This document shows positions 22,968 to 34,059 of a stretch of 64,000 bases of DNA, one piece after another. This DNA comes from Hypericum androsaemum (lineage: Eukaryota > Streptophyta > Magnoliopsida > Malpighiales > Hypericaceae). Position numbers and translations under genes: made by a program. Under the pieces are notes generated by a model. The model saw only the letters and a program-made list of their open reading frames with translations, had not been told where the DNA came from and ran no database searches. The DNA lies in the NCBI GenBank assembly GCA_963995505.1, contig OZ023187.1, forward strand, positions 8,581,176-8,645,175, written 5' to 3'. Every line of letters starts with the position of its first letter. The stretch's first letter is position 1.

Positions 22968-23700
22968 GTGAATATAAGTCACAACAGTCATTCCTCCCTT
23001 TTTCGGGACACAGTGGATCGAGCTTACCCATTCACTATCGGAGATGGGGTAAATAATTCCAACCTCTAGCAGCTTGATCACCTCCTTCTTTACCACATCT
23101 TTCATATTGGGATTCAATCTTCTTTGCCGATCCACCCTCGATTTTGCTCCCTCTTCCATATGAATATGATGCATCACAATTTCAGGACTTATCCCCTTGA
23201 TATCAGATATTTGCCAAGCCATGGCCTTAATCCGGTTGTTCACAATTTTCAGCACTTTCTCCTCTTACTCCTTGGAGAGCTTGTTGGAGATGATAATAGG
23301 GAGTCTCCCTCCATCCTTCAAGAACGCATACCTCAAATGCGAGGGTAATTCTTTTAACTCCAACTTTGGAGCCTTAACATCAGATGATGGAGTGCGATAC
23401 TTCGAGTAAACCTCCAAATCCTCATGGAGACTTTTCTTCCCATCTTCATCCTCAAAATCTTCACAGCTCTTCAAGAATCTTATCCTCAATACTTCCCACG
23501 ATCTCCTTGCCAAACTCATGGACGCATCCCTCCACCAGATCAATCTTCATGCACGTGCCCTCATCAAGAGGGTGACGCATTGCATCAGACATCTTAAACA
23601 CCACCTCTTCGTCTCCTACTCGAAGGATCAATCTTCCACCATGCACATCAACATAAGTACCGGATGTGTTAAGGAAAGGTCGTCCAAGAATTAATGGATA
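22968..23700 (-). pseudogene. Displaced protease-to-RT coding segment of element 1
   Basis: On the minus strand this segment encodes PLILGRPFLNTSGTYVDV, RHPLDEGTCMKID, LELKELPSHLRYAFLKD, AMAWQISDIKG and NPNMKDVVKKEVIKLL..VPKKGGMTVV. This is the stretch between the retroviral-type protease and the RT core. In a normal element it lies upstream of the RT. Here it sits downstream of integrase, in the 3' non-coding region, and is missing from its proper place near 27.7 kb. At least one frame break and one stop (SNKLSKE then TAA, near 23265) interrupt it. The protease active site DLGAS is not included. Confidence 0.75.
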
Positions 23701-24513
23701 TAAAGGTTCAATGGGTTAAAACAATGGATATAAAGGTTCAATGGTATACACATAATATGATCAAAGAATGACTAGGCTCAATGGGTTAAAACAATGGATA
23801 TAAAGGTTCTTGGCTCGAAAGCTCTAGGCTCAATTTCAAAAGATTAGCCCCTGTCATTCACTAACGTCACACAACTTAGACCATGTCAAGTACTAGTAGG
23901 ATATCTAGATCAACCGGACTCATGTAGGCAGCTCATGAATGAATAAAGACGGTTGTCTCCTCCTTCGGCTCAAAGTTCTCACAAGGTCATTTGTCAACCC
24001 TCTAGTCAAATCTACATAGTGAGACCACTGGTCTAAGCAACCGAGGGTGAGGCTTCTACAAGTTCTTAGGCCTTGTGTTCGAGTTCATTTCTTAACTAGA
24101 TGTGTGGTAAGCTTCTAACACAAGTTAAAGAATTTGGAAGGGGTCAAATTTTGAAAATTCATGCCAAATCATTGCCTAAACAAGACAACCTAGACCTAAA
24201 CACACAAAGAATTCCTAAGTGGAACCACACCCCCACACTTGAAGAACACCTTGCCCTCAAGGTGTAGGGAGCACATAAAAATCTAAACAATTATGCAATA
24301 CTAACAAACGCATTAAGAACCAAGCATGAACATCAAACAAACAAGAAGAACAAGACATTACAAAGACATATAGCAAACTCAATACATCACAAAGGTAAGA
24401 AAATAACTAAAGAAAAACAAAGTGCTAGGAGACTTCCCTTAGTCTTGAATTGGAGATGGTGATGGTGGTGGGATGTTGTATCCAGATCGGTCCACCATTT
24501 GCCGGATGTAGTA

Positions 24514-24789
24514 TCATTGATGTCGAAGTTCTCGCTCCATTCGTTTGTGTCGGGCATTCATGGTGTGCATGACCTCAAGGACCTCGCTCCATCGGTCAGG
24601 TGCAGATCTGAGCACATGAGGCTGTTCTACATCTTCACCTCCTTCATCTTGATCTTCCTCTCCTTCGTTGGTACCTCCCTCCACAGACTTTGGCCTTTCA
24701 TCTTGGTGTAGCTTCCAACATTTTCTCTCTGCTGGGTGGAGGAAATGAGAGTACTTGTCTAATACCTCTGCTCGCCGCATATTATCCAT
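24514..24789 (-). CDS. Small ORF in the 3' region of element 1, unrecognised
   Basis: A 91-codon frame gives a highly charged peptide with NMRRAEVLDKYSHFLHPAE, an acidic EGEEDQDEGGEDVEQ run, and a C-terminal METHIONINE/ARG-rich part. A decayed version lies at the same place in element 2 (about 51190-51420). Athila-group elements can carry an extra ORF in this position, but I see no signal peptide or transmembrane segment that would support an envelope-like protein. It may be a remnant. Confidence 0.35.
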   Translation of the reverse strand: MDNMRRAEVLDKYSHFLHPAERKCWKLHQDERPKSVEGGTNEGEEDQDEGGEDVEQPHVLRSAPDRWSEVLEVMHTMNARHKRMERELRHQ

Positions 24790-24850
24790 GGTATAGAATG
24801 GTATTGTGGACTACAACGGCTCCAAGGATTGTTCATAAATCAGAGAGTTG

Positions 24851-24990
24851 GCCACGACCGTGGCATGTTTTGGCTTGGCTGAGCCACGATCGTGGCTTCT
24901 TCGATTTTCCTTTACGCTGACTTACAGAGAAAATGCCACGACTGTGGCATGTTTTGGCTTGGCTGAGCCATGATCGTGGCTTCTTCGATT
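24851..24990. repeat. 84-bp tandem duplication with GCCACGATCGTGGC palindromes
   Basis: Two copies (24851-24906 and 24935-24990), each with two palindromes: GCCACGACCGTGGC (24851), GCCACGATCGTGGC (24883), GCCACGACTGTGGC (24935) and GCCATGATCGTGGC (24967). The spacer between palindromes is ATGTTTTGGCTTGGCTGA in both. It lies in the non-coding region just downstream of integrase in element 1. Function unknown. Confidence 0.85.
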
Positions 24991-25238
24991 GGTTTCTCCG
25001 TCACCAGGTCGATCCCAGTTTGGGACGGGGGCTTCGCCCCCTGCGTGTCTCTCGTCGAGCATTCAACCGTCTAAATCACCTTCAAAATGCAAGAGATGCC
25101 ATAAGGATAAGAAAAGCTTCAAAATCATACCCCGAATCAGAATAAACGTAATAAGAAAAATACATAAACACAAAGACATAAATGTAATAAGAAAAACATG
25201 CTAAGTTATAGTCGTTAGCTTGACTTTACTCCCCTTTT

Positions 25239-27728
25239 TCATTCATTGGAGGGTGAAGTCACAGGTTGCACCTCCGAACTTCGTTCAATATCTCCACCAA
25301 GGTAAATCTTGCGCCTTTGGCAATTCACCTTAAAAATTCCTCCATCTTTTCCTTCTAACTCGAGGGCTCCGAATGGGAAAACCCTCGCAATTTTGAATTG
25401 GCCACTCCACTTCGACTTGAGTTTTCCTGGGAATAGTCTCAATCGGGAGTTGTAAAGCAAAACTTGTTGGCCCTCCTTGAACTCTTTCTTGACAATATGG
25501 ACATCATGTCTCCTCTTCGTACTTTCCTTGTAGAGTCTAGAGCTCTCGAACGCCATATCCCAAATTTCGTCCAACTCTTCAAGTTGTAATACCCTTCGTT
25601 CACCGGCCTTTTTGTAATCGTAGTTGAGGGTCTTGATGGCCCAAAATGCTCGATGCTCTAGCTTGACAGGGAGGTGGCAAGCCTTTCCATAGACAAGCTT
25701 GTAAGGCGACATCCCGATTGGCATTTTGAATGCCGTCCTGTAAGCCCATAAAGCATCATCAAGCTTGTTGGCCCAATCTTTCCTTGCTCTCCCGACCATT
25801 TTCTCAAGGATCTTCTTGAGTTCCATGTTGGAGAACTCTACTTGGCCACTTGTGTGGGGGTGATAAGGTGTAGCAACCTTGTGAGTGACCCCATACCTCT
25901 TCAATAAAATCTCAAATGGTCGGTTGCAAAAGTGTGAACCCCCATCGCTTATGATAGCCCTTGGCACTCCAAATCTTAAGAAGAGCTTTTTGATAAAATG
26001 AATGACCACCTTAGCATCATTGGTTGGTGATGCCCAAGCTTCCACCCACTTTGATACATAGTCCACCCCCACCAAGATATACTTGTTGCCATGAGAGGTT
26101 GGGAAAGGTCCCACGAAATCTAAGCCCCAAACATCGAAGAGCTCCACTTCAAGAATTCCAGAGAGAGGCATCTCATTCCTCTTTGAGATGTTGCCGGTCC
26201 TTTGGCATCGATCGTACTGAGCAACAAAATCACGGGCATCCTTGAAAATGTTAGGCCAATAAAACCCACATTCAAAGACTCGCGACTCAATCCTGGTTGC
26301 TCCATAATGACCGGCGTACGGGGTACTATGACATTGCTCCAGAATAGTCATCACTTCATCATCCGCAATGCACCGTCGAAGCACTCCATCGCTACACCTC
26401 TTAAAGAGATAAGGCTCATCCCACAGAAATAGCTGAGCATCCCTTAGAAATTTCTTTCGTTGGGGATAACTTAAATCAGATGGAATAATGTCGCCAACAA
26501 GGAACTTGGCAAAATTAGCATACCATGGTACCACCACATGATTCACCATCATCAAAGCTTCATCTGGAAACTCTTCTTGAATCTCACCATGAGTCTCCAT
26601 TCCTTCGCTATGTTCTAGCCGAGAGAGATGATCCGCGATAACATTTTCACAGCCTTTCTTATCCTTGATGGATAAGTCAAATTTTTGGAGCAATAAAATC
26701 CAGCGCATGAGTCTAAGTTTGGCATCATTTTTGGAGAATAAAAACCTCAAAGATGCATTGTCAGTGTAGATGATCACCTTCGACCCAAGTAGCTATGGCC
26801 GAAATTTGTCACAAGCGTATACAACAGCCAACATCTCCTTCTCTGTGATTGTGTAGTTAAGCTGGGCGCCCGCCAACACTCTACTAGCATAGTAGATGAC
26901 ATGAAGCTTTCCCCCTTTCTTTTGACCCAGCACACATCCCAAAGCAATGTCGCTTGCATCACACATTATTTCAAACGGTAACTCCCAGTCAGGAGAGGAG
27001 ATAACCGAAGCAGTGACAAGAGCTCTCTTCAGAGAATCAAATGCTTGCAGACATGGCTCATCAAAATTGAAAGGCACCTCATTAACCAGCAAATTGGTGA
27101 GCGGCTTTGCTATAAGGGAGAAATTCTTGATGAATCTTCGGTAAAATTCTACATGGCCAAGAAAGGCTCTCACTCCCTTGACCGAAGTCGGTGCTCCCAT
27201 CTTCTCTATTGCTTCCGTCTTAGCTCTGTCAACTTCAATACCTGCTTTGGAGATCTTATGCCCAAGAACGATCCCCTCGTACACCATGAAATGGCACTTC
27301 TCCCAATTTAGAACAAGGTTCTTCTCTTCACATCTCTCCAATACTCTGTCCAAATTGGCCAAGCAACTATCAAAGGATTCTCCGAACACTGAGAAATCAT
27401 CCATGAAGATCTCCATAATCTTCTCATACATTTCCCAAAAGATAGCCTCCATGCATCATTGGAATATTGCGGGAGCACAACTCAATCCAAAAGGCATTCT
27501 TCGATAGGCAAAAATACCAAAAGGATAAGTGAAAGAGGTCTTCTCTTGATCTCTTGGGTATATTGCAATTTGGTTATAGCCCGAGTACCCATCCAAAAAG
27601 CAATAGTGAGAATACCCAAAAATTCTCTCCAACATTTGATCAATGAATGGCAGAGGAAAATGATTCTTACGTGTGGCATCATTCAACTTCCGATAGTCAA
27701 CGCACACTCGCCATCCTGTAAACACTGA
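25239..27728 (-). pseudogene. Element 1 pol: RT, RNase H and integrase
   Basis: One frame of about 829 codons with two nonsense codons. RT: WRVCVDYRKLNDATRKNHF and PLPFIDQMLE, LDGYSGYNQI, then a TGA in place of a likely CGA at 27456-27458. The catalytic box follows as IFMDDFSVFG, then LGHKISKAGIEV and FLGHVEFYRRFI. RNase H: FEIMCDASDIALGCVLGQ and ASRVLAGAQLNYTITEKE, with a TAG near 26793, then [13 protein letters not shown] and DHLSRLE. Integrase: the H-H-C-C finger is damaged (YDRCQRTG, where the first Cys is Tyr). D-D-E is seen as [19 protein letters not shown] and [17 protein letters not shown]. The C-terminal part has [17 protein letters not shown]. The N-terminal RT piece is missing, so the gene is dead. 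Confidence 0.9.
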
Positions 27729-29505
27729 TCTGGATGTTCTTCATCTTCTTCATGAAGCCAATAAACTTGTCATCCATCACATTCTTCTTCTTCACTCTTT
27801 GAGGAAATGGTAGTCGAGGAGCTTTAGGTGGTGGTGGCACGTAGACTTCTTCTTCAGTACTCTCAACCGGTGGACTTCTCTCTCTCTCTGCCTCTACTTC
27901 TTTCTCCTCCTCATTGGCTTCCATAGGATCGTCATTGTTCTTCTGGGTTGCCTCTTGAGAAGCTATTTCCTTACCACTCCTCAAAGAAATTGCATTCACA
28001 TTTCCTCGAGGATTTGTTTCTGTGGAGCTTGGCAGGGAGCCGGCAGCTCTATGGGAACTCGCCTTTGCAATTTCTCCAAGTTGAGTCTCCATATTATGCA
28101 TCGCGGTAGCTTGTCCCTTGAGAATTTGCTCCAAGTTGTTTTTCCGTGCACCTTATTGTTGTATGGCAGCCAAAATTTGGCTTTGTTGGCTAACCACACC
28201 TCCAACTTCGTGCATAAACTTATCCATCTTCTCAAACTTCTTCTCCATAGTGCCCATTCTATCTATCAAGAACACACGTGGTTCGAAACCCGGAGGGGGC
28301 CCTTGAGGTTGATACCGAAGAGGAGGTCCTTTATTAGGGACCATCGCCATATTTTCGCCACTATTTCCTCCCTTCTAAGAGAAGTATTGGTGATTTCTCC
28401 ACCCCGGATTGTTGGTGGAGGAATAAGGGTTATTTCCCATCCTATTTGCCCCTTGACCTTGGCCTTGGCCTTGGCCACCAACAAAGTGTGCTTGCTCCAC
28501 TTACGTGTTCATCATAGCACATTCTTGTATCTCGTGGCCAACATTTCCACACGCTTCACAAGTCGTCCTTACGGCTGCCGCATTGGTTTTGTTCAAGCTA
28601 AGATCGTTCACTTTTCTTGCCAAGAATGCCAATTGGGCTTGAATAGAGGAGGCAACATCAACATGAATCACTCCCTTCTGCTGGCTAATAGGTTGTCTTC
28701 CTCTCTCATTTGCCATAAGGATGTTTGTAGCTGCTAATTCTTCCACGGTGTGGTAAGCATCATCTCTCTCTCTTCTCAAAAAGGATCCATTAGAGGCAGC
28801 ATCAACCGTCCCCCTTGTAGAGGGTCCAAGACCAAAGTAAAAAGTTTGGAGTAAAGACTCCTCTGATATATTGTGGTGTGGACAACTCCTTTGTAATCCC
28901 TTGAATCTCTCCCAAGCTTCACTCAACGACTCATTCTCGAATTGTTGGAAGTTGTTAATCTCCTTCACGAGTCTATTTGTCTTGGTGAAGGGAAAATACT
29001 TGTCAAGGAATGCATTAGCTAGCTCTTCCCATGTCGTAATTGTTGTCCCAACCAGATCCTTATACCATATCTTTGCTTTGTCCTTCAAGGTAAATGGGAA
29101 CAACCTCAGCTTCACAGCATCGTCGGTAGCTCCATTGTGCTTGAAGGTGTCGGCTATCTCCAGAAAATTAGCAATATGGTCGTTGGGATCTTCATTCGGT
29201 AATCCATAGAATTGGACCGAAGCTTGGAGCATGTGAATCACCGCTAGCTTGATCTTGAAGGTGTTAGCTTGAATAGCAGGCCTAGGAACTCCAGACATTG
29301 CCCCTCTCAAGGTGGGCCTAGCATAGTCCATGAGAGACCTTCGAGGAACTCCAACTCCTTGCGCATCGCCTTACGGAGCTTCTTGCACATGAGGTTGTTG
29401 ACTCATCCCTGCTTGTGTCCTTCTCTCTTGTCGCAATACCCTTTCCAAGTATCCAATGTCAACGTCTACTCCGATCAGAATGTTGTTCGTTGAGCGAGTT
29501 GAGCG
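27697..29505 (-). pseudogene. Element 1 gag region
   Basis: The frame matches the intact gag of element 2 from about 29505 (MRSTRSTNN) onward. A TAA at 29371-29373 replaces CAA. From 29331 the open part gives MDYARPTLRGAMSG, FYGLPNEDPNDHIANFLEI, FPFTLKDKAKIWY and FENESLSEAWERFKGLQ, which is the plant gypsy gag core. A zinc knuckle, CEACGNVGHEIQEC, follows. A second TAA at 28501-28503 replaces GAA. Later parts (28484-28153, 28134-27697) are in shifted frames and end with KKKNVMDDKFIGFMKKMKN. Gag would form the particle that packages element RNA. Confidence 0.85.
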
Positions 29506-29627
29506 CATGCGACAAATAAGTACCTTGTAAGACAAACAACAAAGGCACTAAGTAACAGTAACCAGGTAAACAAAAAATAAATATCTCAATCCAAGTTCGT
29601 AAGCCAAATTAAGCGTATAGTACTTAA

Positions 29628-29647
29628 TCCCCGGCAACGGCGCCAAT
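29628..29647 (-). promoter_or_regulatory. Primer-binding site of element 1
   Basis: The minus strand reads TGGCGCCGTTGCCGGGGA starting two bases inside the 5' LTR. This is the tRNA-Asp-type primer site known from Athila-group elements. The identical site occurs in element 2 near 55331-55350. Confidence 0.85.
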
Positions 29648-31247
29648 TGAAAGGAAGTGATTTTCACCCCTCTTGCAATAATGAGTAAGTAAGGGATTGT
29701 CGTCCCACAAGGACTAAGCTAGGCCGCAAACTCGACTTTACCACTAGTTTAGGATTATAAGAAATGGAGTTGTCAATTCCAAACACAATATGCTACTTGA
29801 AATAAAATTGCACTAAACAAGGTAATGGTTTAAACACTTAAAAACAAGCGTGAGCTTGGTACCAATGACAACCTAAATAACCAAATGGCTTATGGGCTTT
29901 ATTAAGTTCATGATATGGTCCAGATGTTTCGAAGGTAACTAATCAACGCTCTCGTGACAAACTAGTCTAAATCGATTCTTAACTAGACTTAAATAAACTA
30001 ACCACGCTCTCGCGACAAATTAGCCATCTAATCTAACTAATCACCAACTATAATTACCATCCTTTGGACAACTAGTCACCTAAGGTGATCTCTCAACAAT
30101 AGGTTCCTACTCAACTAGTTAAATGGTTCATTAATCCTAACCCCTCTTGGCGATTAACATTAACCATGTTCATAATCAAGGTGATCAATCGAGATTAAGC
30201 ATTAAACACATTAACTAGTACACATACCTAGGCATATTAACCCCCTTTACCATTGGCTAAGTAGGTGCCATCAAGGCACCAAACTCACTAATCAACTACT
30301 CACACATGTTCATCATATAACACAAATTATTCATTGAACAATGTGAATGAAACATGAACAAAAAGATAGAGTTTAGGAAAAGCTCAATGAGTCTTCTAGA
30401 GCTCCCTCCTAGCTCTTTCTTCAAGCTCCTTCTACAAGCTCTCCTACACTTCCTCTCCAAATGCTCTCCTCCTCTTGGCCACGTTTTTCTCTCTAAGTTC
30501 TACCAAAGTTGGCCACCTTTTTTCCTCTTGGTTTCTTTTTTTGTATGATGAGCCACATTTTTCTTTAAAGGGAGATGGAGGTAGTGGAGTGGTGGAGTGG
30601 AAAGGTGGAAGTAGTGGAGGAAAAGGGCGAGGTAGTGGAGGAAAATGGGGAGGTAGTGGAGTGAAGTTGGTGAGTTTGGTAGTGGAATGCCAGCCAAGAA
30701 GTGGTGGAGTGGCAGCCATGAAATGTCATGGACAATTCTGGAATGGTCCCGAAATGGGCCATGAATTTCGGCCAATTTCGGTTCGGCGAGTTCTCAGATT
30801 TGAGGCTTGAATTTATACGCATTTTTCACCCTCTTTGACTTCGAATTTGAAGAATACCATAAAGATAAAGTTGTAGCCCCAGATGTCTTCTTTCTAGAAC
30901 CGCCTCACTCGTCTCTATTGGACTTCATATGCAAAAGTTATCTTCATTTGAGTCGCTCGCGGTCAGTTTTCCCAATGTCGTCGCCGTCCCGATCGTGGAC
31001 CATTCTTCAAGGCTGATCCAATCACCTTTGACATGCTCCAAAATGTACCAATATCCTCCTCGCATCACCACAAAGCCTCTTAGTAATAAAAATGAACGAA
31101 ACGCAATGAAAATCACAAGAACTACACTAAAACGTTCAAAGTATGATATATAACAATACAACGATAAATAACACACAAAAATACTAGAAACAATAGGAAA
31201 TCGACACTAAAACATACATAGATGATAGAGTATTTCCGCACTCATCA
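29648..31247 (-). repeat. 5' LTR of element 1
   Basis: The plus-strand edges are TGAAAGGAAGTGATTTTCAC and GCACTCATCA. Pairs with 20451-22045. The minus-strand LTR should contain the element's promoter, but no single TATA box was chosen. Confidence 0.9.
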
Positions 31248-33251
31248 CTACTCCTTTGTCCTTGTTACCCTTCTTACAACGAAGAGCGATGGCTGGTACA
31301 TCAGCAATTGCAACCCCTTTATCGGTAGTCCCCCTCTTTGGACGAGAAGGAGGTAATTCAGCTATGGTCATAGCTGTTGGATCTGCTTGTTCCATCTTCC
31401 TTTTCTTCTTCTTCTTCTCCTCACCCACATCCTCCTTCTTCCCAGCACTAAGCTTTACTTCAACCTCATCTACACGTTTGAAAAGCAATTCAACAAATTT
31501 GGGATCATCAAACATGATTGGCGAATCAAATTCTTTGGGCTGACTTGCATCTCCAAATTGATGGTCATCATCATCGTTCTGAGACATATCAAAACCTAAG
31601 GAAAATGGGGGGGGGTGTCAAAATCACTACCTAAATATGTAACAACACTCGGCCTACCTACAGGGACAAAAGGTGAATCGTCTCTTTCCTCCTCAACCTT
31701 TGATTGCTCAACTACAGCCGTGGGATGAGCAGGGGCATTGGTCTTGTAGTCATTTGAATGACCAACTTCCATATCCAAACCATCTGCCTTTTGAACAGCG
31801 TCTTTGCCAAAGACTGACGCTGCTGCAAGAATGTCATACCCATTATCCTCATTGGGGGTGAAATCAATGGGCTGAGAAGGGAAGTAGTCTGGATCATCCT
31901 TCTCATTGTCATATGAAACAACTAGTCGACCACTGCTCGACTCTTCCATAGGCTTCACATATAAACAGTTACAACAAAATAAGAAGTGGTCAATTTAGGC
32001 AGTTATGGAGAAACTGTGTGAGCATATGATAAAATGGATTATTCTGTAATACATGCTTGGTTTATTACGCAATGATTAAATGGTTTATAATAATATATTT
32101 AAATGGTTTACTATACATAAAAATCTAGTTTAGTGTATAACGATTAACTAGTTCATTATAATATAATAAATAGGTTTATAACTTGAACATACCATCTCTA
32201 CCCCATTATCTTCAACAACAAACTGATGCTCCTCTTTCCCTACCACTCCAACATCTTCTTCCACCCCATTCCCATCCCCATCCACTTTAACTCCCTTTCC
32301 CTTCCTCTTCCTATCAGCAAGCACTTTGAGGATATTCCTAATATCATATTCCAAATCATCAATGCATTCGCGATATTCCCCTATTTTCTCACGCAGCTTT
32401 AATAAAAAAGGAACCAATATTTCAGAAGTTTATCAACTATTAAGAAAACAATACACAATTTCTCAAAAATATAAAGTATATATAAAAATCACCTCTTTAT
32501 TAGATAACAACTCCCATTGCGGTTTAGAGGACGAAGGGATGCTCTGGGCATCAGGAGCAGCACCCATATGTTCAATATGGTTATGGTACTGCACCAATAG
32601 TTGGATATTGCCTCCATATTTAACCACCTCAGTAGTACTTTGTAACCCAGTGCGTAACCCATCATTTGCACTGTCAGCAACATAGCTGCACCAATTGTAC
32701 TTCCTTGCCTCAGAAAGTGGGTTAATGTACGAATATAACTTCGCATTGACGACCTCCAAAGTATGCGGGGCAAGGAAGACACCAAATCTATATAGAATAT
32801 AATATTGAACCCAATCAACATCCGAAGAAGGACGAACACCAAATAATATGTCCCTCACATCCTTAAGGTCAATATGCTTCTGCTTTTCCAGGGACAATCC
32901 ATACCTTTCCAAGAACTCCCGGCAATTCTCTGCCCTATCTCCTTTCTTGAATACCTTTAAGTAAAGATTGACATCAAGATCACCAGATGGGAGGCCGTAT
33001 CTTTGGCTCACAAACAAGGGAGTAACAAGCACTTGTTCTTCTTGTGCCCTACACTTCTCAGCAAAGGCAAACATTGCCTTTTGCCGTATTTCCCTCCCTG
33101 TAACCTAAAGAAGGTAGCCAAAACCACCTGCCTTGATCAATTCAATTTGCTTTTTGGCTTCTGCAACACTATTCTGTCCCAACAACAGGTCGTTCACTGG
33201 CCTCATGTAACTGGGCCTACCGCAAGACTTTTGAGTTCTTTCCATCTGCAT
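31248..33251 (-). pseudogene. Ulp1-like protease gene, N-terminal exons (part 1 of a split gene)
   Basis: Starts at ATG 33249-33251. Exon 1 runs to 32493 in one frame with a TAG at 33105-33107. It includes FAEKCRAQEEQVLVT, RYGLPSGDLDVNLYLKV, FLERYGLSLEKQKHIDLKD and DWVQYYILYRFGVFLAPHT, the kind of helical N-terminal domain that precedes C48 peptidases in plant MULE-encoded Ulp proteins. Exon 2 is 32396-32193 (acidic/basic linker) and exon 3 runs from 31952; these junctions are GT-AG and phase 0. A run of nine G (31607-31615) shifts the frame before the QNDDDDHQF part. The frame then reaches the retroelement at 31247 and continues at 20450. Confidence 0.7.
32030..32180 (-). repeat. AATGGT units in Ulp1 intron 2
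   Basis: Units on the plus strand: ATGATAAAATGGATTATTC, GATTAAATGGTTTATAATA and ATTTAAATGGTTTACTATAC. The block lies between exons 2 and 3 of the Ulp1-like gene, as in the other MULE introns. Confidence 0.55.
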
Positions 33252-33280
33252 ACCAAAACCAAGAAAAGACTTCAATCAAA

Positions 33281-34045
33281 GAACAAAAATAGTATGTTAT
33301 GCCAAGAAAAAATAGATTTACAGCTTCTAATAAAATGGTTCGATGGGTATCAGTAAATTGTTTGAGTGTCATGATAAAATGGTAGGCCATCCTCCTAAAC
33401 CTAAATCTATTCGACTCCAAACCTCAAGACCCAAAAACAAAAACTTTAACAACACCCAGTAAATGAACATGCATGTGCCCGGAAAAGCAGTTCGTAAACA
33501 ATATCAACATAAAAAATCAATAATCCATAAGAAAAGCCCTAACAATTATGTATAAACTGTGAATCTTCTTCAATCACAACTTCTCGCAAAATCCCTAACG
33601 AGCTAAGCCAGTAATTGCAAATAACTTCCCAACAACACAGAAGGCTTACTTAGGGTAAAAGGGTGGAGGGGAGCAAAACCCAGACAAAGAACAAAAATGG
33701 TATGTTATGCTAAGAAAAAATAGATTGAAAGCTTCTAATAAAATGGTTCGATGGATATCAGTAAATTGTTTGAGTGTCATGATAAAATGGTCTGGCATCC
33801 TCCTAAACCTAAATCTATTCGACTCCAAACCTCAAGACCCAAAAATAAAAACTTTAACAAAACCTAGTAAACAAACATGCATGAGCCTGAAAAAGCAGTT
33901 TGTAAACAATATCAACATAAAAAATCAATAACCCATAAGAAAAAGCCCTAACAATTTTGTATAAACCGTGAATCTTCTATAATCCCAACAACACAGACAG
34001 CTTACCTCGGGTAAAAGGATGGCGGAGAGCAAAACCCAGTCGCTT
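33281..34045 (-). repeat. Tandem duplication (period about 408 bp) in the Ulp1 5' leader
   Basis: Unit 1 begins GAACAAAAATAGTATGTTAT at 33281 and unit 2 begins GAACAAAAATGGTATGTTAT at 33689. Both then read GCTTCTAATAAAATGGTTCG, TCAGTAAATTGTTTGAGTGT, CTAAATCTATTCGACTCC and AGAAAAGCCCTAACAAT-like text, and end near GGGTAAAAG..GAGCAAAACCC. Each unit holds two AATGGT motifs. It probably represents a duplicated 5' UTR or first-intron segment upstream of the Ulp1 start. Confidence 0.85.
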
Positions 34046-34059
34046 AATATGGTAAATTA

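Larger units (their letters stand above)
20451..31247 (-). mobile_element. Athila/Tat-like Ty3/gypsy element 1, inserted in the Ulp1 gene
   Basis: Read on the minus strand. The 5' LTR is 29648-31247, the PBS TGGCGCCGTTGCCGGGGA sits just inside it (29628-29645), gag and pol follow, then a polypurine tract (GTGTGGGGGTG) next to the 3' LTR at 20451-22045. LTRs are about 1.6 kb. The flanks share ACTAC (20446-20450 and 31247-31251, allowing for the LTR-terminal A), consistent with a 5-bp duplication. The coding region has several nonsense codons and an internal rearrangement (see 22968-23700), so it is defective. LTR copies differ visibly more than those of element 2, hence an older insertion. Confidence 0.9.

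Noticed and set aside
24514..24789. Envelope-like protein of an Athila element
   Set aside because: The position fits, but there is no signal peptide, transmembrane helix or length to support it. Kept only as a small unrecognised ORF.
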